Shown here piece by piece: positions 1 to 6,353 of a DNA stretch of 9,124 nt. The position numbers were made by a program, and so were the translations under genes. Every line of letters starts with the position of its first letter. Position 1 is the first letter of the stretch. Location: assembly GCA_903885855.1 (NCBI GenBank), contig CAISKG010000489.1, positions 1 to 9,124 of the forward strand, read 5' to 3'. The notes under the pieces are model-generated. The model was not told the origin of the DNA, made no database searches, and saw only the letters and a list, made by a program, of their open reading frames with translations. This stretch comes from an uncultured Planctomycetaceae bacterium (GTDB lineage: Bacteria > Planctomycetota > Planctomycetia > Pirellulales > UBA1268).

Positions 1-20
1 ATGACCTTTTTCCACGTGTG

Positions 21-56
21 GGCACCCTGAAAAAGCCGAGGTTTTTCACGGGTGCC
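21..56. repeat. Imperfect palindrome (REP-like hairpin)
   Basis: The left arm at 21-34 (GGCACCC then TGAAAAA) pairs with the right arm at 42-56 (TTTTTCA, a single bulged C at 49, then GGGTGCC). This gives about 14 base pairs around a 7-base loop. The A/T pairs are next to the loop and the G/C pairs at the base, with no T-run after the stem, so it does not look like an ordinary intrinsic terminator. The A-run can instead pair with CTTTTTC at 6-12, giving a mutually exclusive hairpin. The shape fits a dispersed palindromic repeat of the REP type; whether it recurs elsewhere in the genome cannot be seen here. Confidence 0.6.
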
Positions 57-57
57 T

Positions 58-155
58 GCCGCCGCATCCGGCGGCGGATCACTTTGTCCACAGCCTGCTA
101 GCGTCCGCCGCCGCATCCCGCGGCCCAACGTCGTGCCCACAGCCCGCTGTCCCGC
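58..155. repeat. Two degenerate 49-bp tandem units, first with a hairpin
   Basis: Bases 58-106 and 107-155 align without gaps at 34 of 49 positions. Both units begin with the same 12 bases (GCCGCCGCATCC, at 58 and 107) and both carry CCACAGCC exactly 49 bp apart (88 and 137). A weaker third copy may follow, since GCATCCC recurs at 159. The first unit also folds into a 7-bp hairpin, GCCGCCG 58-64 with CGGCGGC 69-75 around loop CATC. The region is untranslated and lies directly before epmA. It may be the remains of a dispersed repeat or a decayed duplication. Confidence 0.5.
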
Positions 156-177
156 GCAGCATCCCTGGCCCCGACCC

Positions 178-181
178 GGAG
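178..181 (+). promoter_or_regulatory. Ribosome binding site of epmA
   Basis: GGAG lies 10 bases before the GTG at 192 and supports that start over the next in-frame GTG at 255, which has no such site and would remove residues preceding the conserved class II core. Confidence 0.45.
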
Positions 182-191
182 CGCCTGCCCC

Positions 192-1163
192 GTGCCCCCC
201 GCCGACCCCCCCGCTCCCGGCCCCCTGCGCGCGCTGCTCGAGCGCCGCGCCCGGGTGCGGGGGACGCTGCGCGGCATGTTCGACGCCGGGGGCTTCGTCG
301 AGGTGGACACGCCGGTGCTCTCCGCCGAGGTGGTGCCCGAGGCCCACATCGATCCGATCGCCGTGCCCCTCGACGGCGCGGCGGCCCCCCCCCACTGGCT
401 CCAGGCCAGCCCCGAGGCGCTCATGAAGCGCCTCCTCGCCGCCGGCGCGGGGCCGATCTACCAGTTCGCCCGCTCCTTCCGGGCCGGGGAGCGGGGGCGG
501 ATGCACGACGTGGAATTCGTGCTCCTGGAGTGGTACGAGCCCGGCGCCACGCTCGACTCCACCGCGCCGCTGCTGGAGCGGCTGTGCGCGGCGGTGCTGG
601 GCACCACGGGCCTCGAGCGCGTCGGCTGCCGCACGGCCTTCCTCCGCCACGCCGGCGTCGATCCCCTCGCCGCCACGGTGGCGGAGTGGCGGGCGGCGGG
701 GGAGCGGCTCGGCGTGGCCTCGCCCCACGGCGACGCCGATTCCGCCGAGACCTGGTTCGAGCTGCTCCTCGCCGAGGTCGTCGGCCCGGCGCTCGGCCGC
801 GGGGGCGTGCCGACGGCGCTCGAGGCCTGGCCCGCCGCGCACGCCGCCTTCGCGCGCCTCGACCCCGCCGACCCGCGCCTGGCCCGGCGCTTCGAGCTGT
901 TCGTGGAGGGGATCGAACTGGCCAACGGCTGGGAGGAGGATCCGGGCCGCGACCTGCTCGCGCGGCGCATCGACGACGCCAACCGGATCCGCGAGGCCTC
1001 CGGGCGGCCGGCGCTGCCGGTGCCGGAGCGCTTCCTCGCCGCCCACGGCGCCGCGATGCCGACCGGGGTCGGGGCGGCGCTGGGCTTCGACCGCCTGGTG
1101 ATGCTCGCCGCCGGCCGCGACTCGCTCGACGCGGCCCGGCCGTTCCCCCCCGGGGAAGCGTGA
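192..1163 (+). CDS. epmA: EF-P--(R)-beta-lysine ligase EpmA (GenX/PoxA)
   Basis: This 323-residue protein matches the length and order of EpmA (325 in E. coli), a free-standing relative of the lysyl-tRNA synthetase catalytic domain. The family activates lysine or beta-lysine with ATP and attaches it to a conserved lysine of elongation factor P, which helps ribosomes pass polyproline. Visible landmarks: EVDTPVLS at 37-44, SPEALMKRLLAAG at 73-85, class II motif 2 at about 92-114 (RSFR, then EF and LEWY), GIELANGWEE at 240-249, and motif 3 GVGAALGFDRLVML at 292-305. There is no N-terminal OB-fold anticodon domain, which rules out LysRS itself. Ala296 sits where LysRS has Gly; in E. coli EpmA the equivalent residue (Ala298, from memory) favours beta-lysine. 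Neither the aminomutase gene epmB nor efp is in the window. The start is GTG; the gene converges on the minus-strand run 21 bp downstream. Confidence 0.93.
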   Translation: MPPADPPAPGPLRALLERRARVRGTLRGMFDAGGFVEVDTPVLSAEVVPEAHIDPIAVPLDGAAAPPHWLQASPEALMKRLLAAGAGPIYQFARSFRAGERGRMHDVEFVLLEWYEPGATLDSTAPLLERLCAAVLGTTGLERVGCRTAFLRHAGVDPLAATVAEWRAAGERLGVASPHGDADSAETWFELLLAEVVGPALGRGGVPTALEAWPAAHAAFARLDPADPRLARRFELFVEGIELANGWEEDPGRDLLARRIDDANRIREASGRPALPVPERFLAAHGAAMPTGVGAALGFDRLVMLAAGRDSLDAARPFPPGEA

Positions 1164-1184
1164 GCGCGGCGGCGCACGCGGGAT

Positions 1185-1937
1185 TCAGCGGTCGTCGTCG
1201 AACGCGATCCCGGCCACCATCCAGTTGTCGTAGAGCCGAGCCCCGCGCGTCACCGGGCGCGACTCCATCAGCATCCGCACCCGCAGCGTCTTGCCCGAAG
1301 CGCACGGCCCCAGACGCACGTGGACGATCCAGGCATCCTTCATCCGTGCCTCGGCGCCGGTGCAGCGCAGCTCGACGGGCGCCTCGTCCCCGCAGGCCTG
1401 GACCGCCTGGATGACCTCCATGCCGCGCAGGGCGGCCTCCGCCTTGCGCGCGGTCTGATCGGGCGTGGGCGGCTCCTGCATCATCGACGGCCGCTCCATG
1501 GTCATCGGCATCACCTGGGGCAGGCAGCACTTGTAGGCGTCGGCCATGCGGTCCTGCCGGACCATCCCCAGGAACATGCGCGCGGAATCCTCGGCCCGCC
1601 GCCCGGCGATCGAGCGCCAGACCAGCCGCCCCGCCACCGCCTGCGCGCCGAAGCCCACCGCCAGCGCCAGTCCGAGCACGGCCATCCAGCGGCCCGTCTT
1701 GCGGTCGGCCGGCCGCTCGTCGCCGTCCGTCTCGGGCGCGTCGCCCGGCCGGGCGGCCACGTCGCGGAGGGCCGCGGCGGCGAGCCCCACCGCCAGGAGC
1801 GGCACCGCCCACGCCGCCGGGGAGAGCAGCGCCAGCGCCGACACGGCGCCGACGACGAGCGCCGCCACCGCCACCAGGCTCACCGGCCGGTAGCCCGCGA
1901 CGACGTCATCGTCGATGGAGGATGATCCCATGTCCAT
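1185..1937 (-). CDS. Hypothetical three-helix membrane protein with a cysteine-containing C-terminal domain
   Basis: I do not recognise a named family. The 250-residue protein starts with a short acidic tail and the motif GYRPVS (15-20), followed by hydrophobic helices at about 19-38, 41-60 and 84-104. The Y-R-P start with paired Ala/Leu helices is familiar from uncharacterised planctomycetal membrane proteins. The remaining 145 residues form a soluble domain with cysteines at 137, 138, 182, 192 and 212. Three helices with a cytosolic N-terminus would place this domain outside, where the cysteines could form disulfides, but the arginines just after helix 3 (104-114) argue for the cytosol, so topology is open. 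Its ATG follows the stop of the upstream CvpA-like gene with no gap (TGAATG), indicating translational coupling and a shared role. It is the last gene of the run. A second ATG two codons in is an alternative start. Confidence 0.75.
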   Translation of the reverse strand: MDMGSSSIDDDVVAGYRPVSLVAVAALVVGAVSALALLSPAAWAVPLLAVGLAAAALRDVAARPGDAPETDGDERPADRKTGRWMAVLGLALAVGFGAQAVAGRLVWRSIAGRRAEDSARMFLGMVRQDRMADAYKCCLPQVMPMTMERPSMMQEPPTPDQTARKAEAALRGMEVIQAVQACGDEAPVELRCTGAEARMKDAWIVHVRLGPCASGKTLRVRMLMESRPVTRGARLYDNWMVAGIAFDDDR

Positions 1938-2534
1938 TCACTGCACCCGCAGCCCCTCGGCCTGCTCGAGCTTCAGCCGGCGGTCGCCGTAGCGGAGGAT
2001 GAAGTCGGCCTCGTTGTCGAAGACGACGGCGCTGCCCGGGGCGTAGGCGAAGGGGCCGTCCTTGGTGGCGAACCGCACCCAGGCGAGCCATTTGCGGTCC
2101 GGCGCCAGGCCGAAGAACATCGAGCGCGAGTCGGGCTCCGCCTGGACCACGCTCCGCGGCACGGGGGCGGTGTGCAGGCTCGCCGCGGCGAAGCAGACCA
2201 TGATCCAGCCGGCGACGGCCGCCACCAGCGGCGATCCCGCCATCTCCACCTGACGGAGGAACTTCACCTTGGTGCGCGAGACGCGGTCGGTCACCAGCCG
2301 CATCACGAGCAGCACCACGGCGAACAGCCCCCACAGGGCGAGGAAGTCGATGAGGTAGGTGTAGCTCGGCATGCGCTCGTCGACGAGCGCCGCCACGCGC
2401 TCGTACCAGGCGGTGGACACGGTGGCCGCCGCGAGGATGTTGAGCAGCATCACCAGCCCGCTCCACAGCCCCTCGCGCGTGAGCACGATGACCACCGCCA
2501 CGAACACCAGCAGCAGCAGGATGTTGACGATCAT
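1938..2534 (-). CDS. CvpA-like integral membrane protein
   Basis: This 198-residue protein has four predicted membrane helices at about 2-19, 24-42, 60-82 and 100-121. The first two are joined by a short T-R-E-G-L-W-S-G turn, the typical beginning of the CvpA (colicin V production) family: a helix, a charged R-x-G turn, then a second helix. The C-terminal 75 residues are soluble and contain DRKWL (146-150). CvpA proteins are linked to envelope homeostasis, toxin export and, in Bacteroidota and others, surface functions, but their biochemistry is unknown. The gene starts 18 bp after the pseudo-GspE gene and ends directly against the next start, so it belongs to the same transcript. The family assignment rests on topology and turn motif; an unrelated four-helix protein is possible. 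Confidence 0.7.
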   Translation of the reverse strand: MIVNILLLLVFVAVVIVLTREGLWSGLVMLLNILAAATVSTAWYERVAALVDERMPSYTYLIDFLALWGLFAVVLLVMRLVTDRVSRTKVKFLRQVEMAGSPLVAAVAGWIMVCFAAASLHTAPVPRSVVQAEPDSRSMFFGLAPDRKWLAWVRFATKDGPFAYAPGSAVVFDNEADFILRYGDRRLKLEQAEGLRVQ

Positions 2535-2552
2535 GGAACCCGCCCCCCGGAA

Positions 2553-4355
2553 TCAGCCGCTCGATTTCGCCGTGAACACACGCTGCATCTCCTCCATGGA
2601 GGTGGTGCCGTCGAGCACCAGCCGCATCCCCTCCTCCCGCAACGGCCGCATGCCGTCCTTGGCGGCGGCCTGGGCGAGCACCTTGGGATCGGCCTTCTTG
2701 GCGACGTAGCGCCGCAGCATCTCGCCGGTGGCGAGCTCGAAAATCGCCGTCCGGCCGAAGTAGGCGGTTCCGGCGCACACCCGGCAGCCGGTCTCGCCGG
2801 GCCGCTTGAGCGTGGGCAGCTCCTCCTTGGTCTTGCGCAGCCGCTGCAGCATCTCCGGCGGCGGCTCGAACTCCTCGCGGCATTTGGGGCAGAGTTTCCG
2901 CACCAGGCGCTGCGAGAGCGAGCCGAGGAGGGTGCGGGCGAGGAGGTCGGGGGGGATGCCCACACCCATCAGGCGCGTCACCGCCTCGATCGCGTCGCCG
3001 GCGCGGATGCTGACGACCACGAGCTTGTTGTCGTCGGCCTGCTTGACGAGCTCGAGGGCCAGCTCCTTGTCGCGCAGGTCGCGGGTGACGATGCCGGCCG
3101 GATACTCGCGCAGCGCCTCCTGCAGCGCGTCGACCGGGGAGCGGCTGGCCCGGGCGTCGTAGCGCACCGGCTTGACGTTCTGGATCTCGCGCGGGGGGGC
3201 CGCCGCGTCCTCGATCGACACGAAGTCGCGGAGGAGGCGATCGGCCGAGGAGACGACGACGTCGAAGCTCGTCGACAGCCCCGATCCCGACGGGCTCGAG
3301 AGGACGATCAGCCCCTTCTCGAGCGTGAGGAGCTGCTGCATCGTCTCGGCGACCGGCTTGGCCATCCCCAGATCCACCATCGACTTGTAGGCCACCGCCG
3401 GCGCCTCCACCTGCACGAGCACCTGCTCGCCGGTGGTGGCCGACTGGACCATCATCTTGCAGGTGCGCGGCTTGCCCTCGACCTGGACGGCGAACACACC
3501 CGCCAGCCGCCCGCGGCGCTCCTTCGGATCGAGGCCGCAGAGGGTCTTGAGCGACACCAGGGCCGCGTCGGCCACGTGGCGCTCCAGCGGGGGCTCGTCG
3601 GCCCACACCTCCGCACGGCGCCGCGATCCGCCCGATTTCTGGGTGCGCCGAGGCATCCACACGCCGTCCACCTCGTGGCGCACGTTGACCTCGGAGGGGG
3701 TCCATTCCATCAGCACCGTCGAGGCCCGGGAGGCCACCGCCATCTGGAGGATCTTCTTCGCCTCCTCGATGCCGTCGGTGGCCAGGGCCCGCTCCATCCG
3801 GGCCTTGTTGTCGTCGGCCGACTTGCCCCCCACCGCCTCGAAGGTGAGCGGGGGCAGCGCCTCCTCCGGCTCGACCTCGGCCGCCATCTTCACGCCGAAG
3901 TTGGCGAGGAATCGGGCGGTGAGCCGCCGCATGTGGCCGGCGGTGAGCACCTTCTCCGACTTCCCCACCTTGGCGTTGTGCTGGCCGGCGTACACCAGCG
4001 CCGGCACCAGCCACGCCAGCGCCATCACCACCTGGCCGATGATCGAGGAGGGGATGAGCCAGGCCGCCAAGGCCGCCACCACGAACGGGAAGGCCGCCAG
4101 TGCTCCCCAGGTGTTGGGGCGCAGGCCGAGCTTGGCGGAATCACGCGTGATCCAGTCGCTCGTGAAGGCCCAGCCCACCACCTGGAGCCACCAGCAGACC
4201 AGCGGCACGAGAAACAGGCCGCCGCCGGGGCCGCGCTCCAGCCACTCCGGGCTCGGCGCCGGCCAGGCCTCGGCGCGTGCCTGGGCGGCGAGCATGGTCC
4301 ACGCCAGGACGGCCGCCGCCGCGTGCGGCGCGGGCCTCGTGCATCGTCGCATCAC
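2553..4355 (-). CDS. Membrane-anchored GspE/PilB-like protein with degenerate ATP-binding motifs (probable pseudo-ATPase)
   Basis: This is a 600-residue protein of the GspE/PilB (type II secretion / type IV pilus assembly) ATPase superfamily, but strongly diverged. Residues 1-28 look like a signal peptide ending A-R-A; further helices are at about 46-65, 83-101 and 103-124, which would leave the rest in the cytosol. The N2 domain is recognisable at 207-233 (ending E-V-D-G-V-W). The Walker A site reads SPSGSGLST at 354-362: the essential lysine is Leu360. The Asp box begins IED (381-383) but lacks the final acidic residue, the Walker B/GE-I-R-D region reads TRDLRD (424-429), and the His box is replaced by IRAGDA (450-455). 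By contrast the C-terminus is typical: QRLVRKLCPKC (482-492), a second C-x-x-C at 524/527, YFGRTAIFE, and GMRPLREEGMRLVLDG. Its GTG start overlaps the pilT stop (GTGA); an ATG is the next codon. It probably acts as a non-hydrolysing partner or scaffold; this is inference. Confidence 0.88.
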   Translation of the reverse strand: MMRRCTRPAPHAAAAVLAWTMLAAQARAEAWPAPSPEWLERGPGGGLFLVPLVCWWLQVVGWAFTSDWITRDSAKLGLRPNTWGALAAFPFVVAALAAWLIPSSIIGQVVMALAWLVPALVYAGQHNAKVGKSEKVLTAGHMRRLTARFLANFGVKMAAEVEPEEALPPLTFEAVGGKSADDNKARMERALATDGIEEAKKILQMAVASRASTVLMEWTPSEVNVRHEVDGVWMPRRTQKSGGSRRRAEVWADEPPLERHVADAALVSLKTLCGLDPKERRGRLAGVFAVQVEGKPRTCKMMVQSATTGEQVLVQVEAPAVAYKSMVDLGMAKPVAETMQQLLTLEKGLIVLSSPSGSGLSTSFDVVVSSADRLLRDFVSIEDAAAPPREIQNVKPVRYDARASRSPVDALQEALREYPAGIVTRDLRDKELALELVKQADDNKLVVVSIRAGDAIEAVTRLMGVGIPPDLLARTLLGSLSQRLVRKLCPKCREEFEPPPEMLQRLRKTKEELPTLKRPGETGCRVCAGTAYFGRTAIFELATGEMLRRYVAKKADPKVLAQAAAKDGMRPLREEGMRLVLDGTTSMEEMQRVFTAKSSG

Positions 4356-5503
4356 AATACCCCGATGCCCTTGAGCGCCATCATCAGCGCCTCGCGGGTC
4401 GGGGCGATCTCGAGCGCGTCGTTGCGGTCGATGAGACCCTGGTCGATGAGGCTCTTGAGGCTGGCGGTGAAGTCCTGCATGCCGTCGCGGAAGGATTTCT
4501 TGATGTGGTCGGCGATGAGGTGATCCTGCTCCTCGAGCACGTACTTCCGCACCAGCACGTCGAAGAACAGCACCTCGCAGATCGGCACCCGGCTCACCCC
4601 CGGCCGGATCGACTTGAGGAGCTTCTGGGCGATGATCCCCTTCATGTTGAAGGCGATGGCGCTGCGGATCGAGGGATGCTCCTCCTGGGGGAAGAGGTCG
4701 AGGATGCGGCCGATGGTGCTGGCGGCGCTGGCGGCGTGGATCGTGCCGAACACCAGATGCCCCGTCTCGGCGGCGTGGATCGCCGTCTTGAAGGTTTCGA
4801 CGTCGCGCATCTCGCCCACGAGGATGATGTCGGGATCCTCGCGGACCGCGTGCTTCATCCCGATCTCGAAGTTCTTGACGTCGGCGCCGATCTCACGCTG
4901 GTTGATGAGGCATTTGTCCTCGGTGAACACGAACTCGATCGGATCCTCGAGCGTGAGGATGTGCTTGCGGTAGTTGCGGTTGATGTAATTGAGCATCGAC
5001 CCGATCGTCGTGCTCTTGCCGGAGCCCGTCACGCCGGCCAGGAGCACCATCCCCTGGTCGAGCACGCACATCCGCTCGATGCTCTCGGGGAGGAACAGCC
5101 CCTTGAAGTCGGGGATCGTGTTGTTGACGCGCCGGGCGACCATCCCCAGCGAGCCCTGCTGGTAGAGGAGATTGACGCGGAAGCGCCAGCGGATGTCGTC
5201 GACCACGCAGGTGTAGGCGAAGTCGCAGCCGCCGTCGCGGTCGAGAATCCCCTTCTGGCGGTCGTCGAGCATCGCGAACAGGAGCCGCTGCATCATCTCG
5301 TCGTCGAGACGGTCGTGCTTGAGCGGCTGGAGCGAGCCCTTGACGCGGATGATGGGGGGCTGGCCGACCTTCATGTGGAGGTCGCTCCCCTGGAGGCGCA
5401 CCAGCGCCTCGAAGAGCCGGTCGATCTCCAACCTGCCGCGCTTGCGCATCCCGCGCGTCGGCGTGGCGGAAGTCTCCTCGGTGTGGGTCTCCGTCGTGGC
5501 CAT
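4352..5503 (-). CDS. pilT: PilT/PilU-type twitching motility (pilus retraction) ATPase
   Basis: This 383-residue cytosolic hexameric ATPase is intact. Motifs in order: SDLHMKVGQPP at 40-50 (PilT N-terminal domain), Walker A GVTGSGKST at 157-165, Asp box LEDPIE at 185-190, Walker B with DPDIILVGEMRD at 223-234, His box TIHAAS at 254-259, and ILDLFP at 267-272. It has no C-x-x-C zinc knuckle, as expected for PilT and unlike PilB/GspE. Canonical PilT retracts type IV pili by depolymerising pilin at the inner-membrane platform. A charged N-terminal tail of about 20 residues precedes the conserved domain, so the true start could be Met19. No clear Shine-Dalgarno sequence precedes either. The gene lies 45 bp after hisF and overlaps the pseudo-GspE gene by 4 bp, so these two proteins are probably made in a fixed ratio. 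No pilin, PilC or PilQ gene is in the window. Confidence 0.93.
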   Translation of the reverse strand: MATTETHTEETSATPTRGMRKRGRLEIDRLFEALVRLQGSDLHMKVGQPPIIRVKGSLQPLKHDRLDDEMMQRLLFAMLDDRQKGILDRDGGCDFAYTCVVDDIRWRFRVNLLYQQGSLGMVARRVNNTIPDFKGLFLPESIERMCVLDQGMVLLAGVTGSGKSTTIGSMLNYINRNYRKHILTLEDPIEFVFTEDKCLINQREIGADVKNFEIGMKHAVREDPDIILVGEMRDVETFKTAIHAAETGHLVFGTIHAASAASTIGRILDLFPQEEHPSIRSAIAFNMKGIIAQKLLKSIRPGVSRVPICEVLFFDVLVRKYVLEEQDHLIADHIKKSFRDGMQDFTASLKSLIDQGLIDRNDALEIAPTREALMMALKGIGVL

Positions 5504-5548
5504 GGCGGGAGGATGCGGCGGAAAAGGGATGGGGAGCGGGGCGGCGGC

Positions 5549-6349
5549 CTACGCGGGCGCCGGGCCGGCGGCGCGCGGCGCCGGCGGCCTGACCGGGATG
5601 CCCCGGCGGAGGAAAAGTTCCTTCACCTCCCGGATCGTACACTCTCCGAAGTGGAAGATGCCAGCGGCCAGCGCCGCGTCGGCCCCTCCCCGCTCGATCG
5701 CATCGGCGAGGTGCTCGGGCCTCCCGGCGCCCCCGCTGGCGACCACCGGGATCCCCACCGCCCGGGAGACGGCGGCGGTGATCTCGAGGTCGTAGCCGTC
5801 GCGCGTGCCGTCGCGGTCCATGCAGGTGAGGACGATCTCTCCGGCGCCGAGGCGCTCGACCTCGCGGGCCCACGCCACCGCCTCCAGGCCCGTGGCCACG
5901 CGCCCTCCCGCGACGAACACCTCCCAGCGCTCCCGGCCGTCGCGCACCACGCGTTTGGGGTCGATGTTCACCACCGTGGCGCAGCTCCCCAGCCGGTCGG
6001 CCACCTCCGTCACCAGCCGCGGCGTGCGCACCGCGGCGGAGTTGATGCTCACCTTCTCCGCCCCGGCCTGCACCAGCCGGCAGGCGTCGTCGAGCGTGCG
6101 GATCCCGCCGCCGACGGTGAAGGGCATGAACACCGCCTCCGACACGCGCCGCACGACGTCGAGCATGATCGCCCGCTCCTCGTGGCTGGCGGTGATGTCG
6201 AGAAACACCAGCTCGTCGGCCCCCTCGGCCTCGTAGCGCGCCGCCACCGCCACCGGGTCGCCCGCGTCGACCAGGTCGAGGAAGCGCGTGCCTTTGACGA
6301 CGCGGCCGCGGTCGACGTCGAGGCAGGGAATGATGCGCTTGGCGAGCAC
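5549..6349 (-). CDS. hisF: Imidazole glycerol phosphate synthase subunit HisF
   Basis: HisF is the cyclase subunit of imidazole glycerol phosphate synthase. Using ammonia delivered by the glutaminase HisH, it converts PRFAR into imidazole glycerol phosphate and AICAR, joining histidine and purine synthesis. The (beta/alpha)8 barrel is complete: KRIIPCLDVD at 4-13 with catalytic Asp11, VGGGIRT at 79-85, SINSAAV at 101-107, catalytic Asp130 in NIDPKR, the phosphate-binding ASGGAG at 204-209, and GIFHFGE at 230-236. The last 16 residues (Pro/Ala-rich) extend beyond the usual end and have no family counterpart. The start is GTG, 4 bp after the thiG stop. No hisH or other his gene is in the window, so histidine genes appear scattered in this genome. 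Confidence 0.96.
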   Translation of the reverse strand: MLAKRIIPCLDVDRGRVVKGTRFLDLVDAGDPVAVAARYEAEGADELVFLDITASHEERAIMLDVVRRVSEAVFMPFTVGGGIRTLDDACRLVQAGAEKVSINSAAVRTPRLVTEVADRLGSCATVVNIDPKRVVRDGRERWEVFVAGGRVATGLEAVAWAREVERLGAGEIVLTCMDRDGTRDGYDLEITAAVSRAVGIPVVASGGAGRPEHLADAIERGGADAALAAGIFHFGECTIREVKELFLRRGIPVRPPAPRAAGPAPA

Positions 6350-6353
6350 CGGG

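Noticed and set aside
1..30. Nine-codon frame starting with ATG at base 1
   Set aside because: It is too short, ends inside the palindrome arm, and begins at the window edge by chance; it could be the tail of an upstream gene, but nothing recognisable supports this.
1164..1184. Possible terminator between the convergent genes
   Set aside because: The 21-bp gap has no clear stem with a T-run on either strand.
421..1812. Long minus-strand open frame opposite epmA and over the end of the 250-residue gene
   Set aside because: Its translation is an Arg/Gly/Ala/Pro-rich low-complexity product, typical of out-of-frame reading in GC-rich DNA, and it overlaps epmA and the better-supported membrane gene.
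1906..4014. 702-codon minus-strand frame over the pseudo-GspE and CvpA-like genes
   Set aside because: It is a low-complexity Arg/Gly-rich shadow; the frames kept contain membrane helices and family motifs.
2553..4355. Degenerate GspE-like gene as a pseudogene
   Set aside because: The 600-codon frame has no stop or frameshift, junctions to both neighbours are intact, and the C-terminal motifs are well conserved.
2172..4523. 783-codon plus-strand frame
   Set aside because: It is rich in His/Arg/Leu with no motif and is antisense to three supported genes.
5511..5521. Eleven-base match on the minus strand to the CCGCCGCATCC block of the 49-bp repeat
   Set aside because: Only 11 GC-rich bases match and the rest of the unit is absent, so chance is sufficient.
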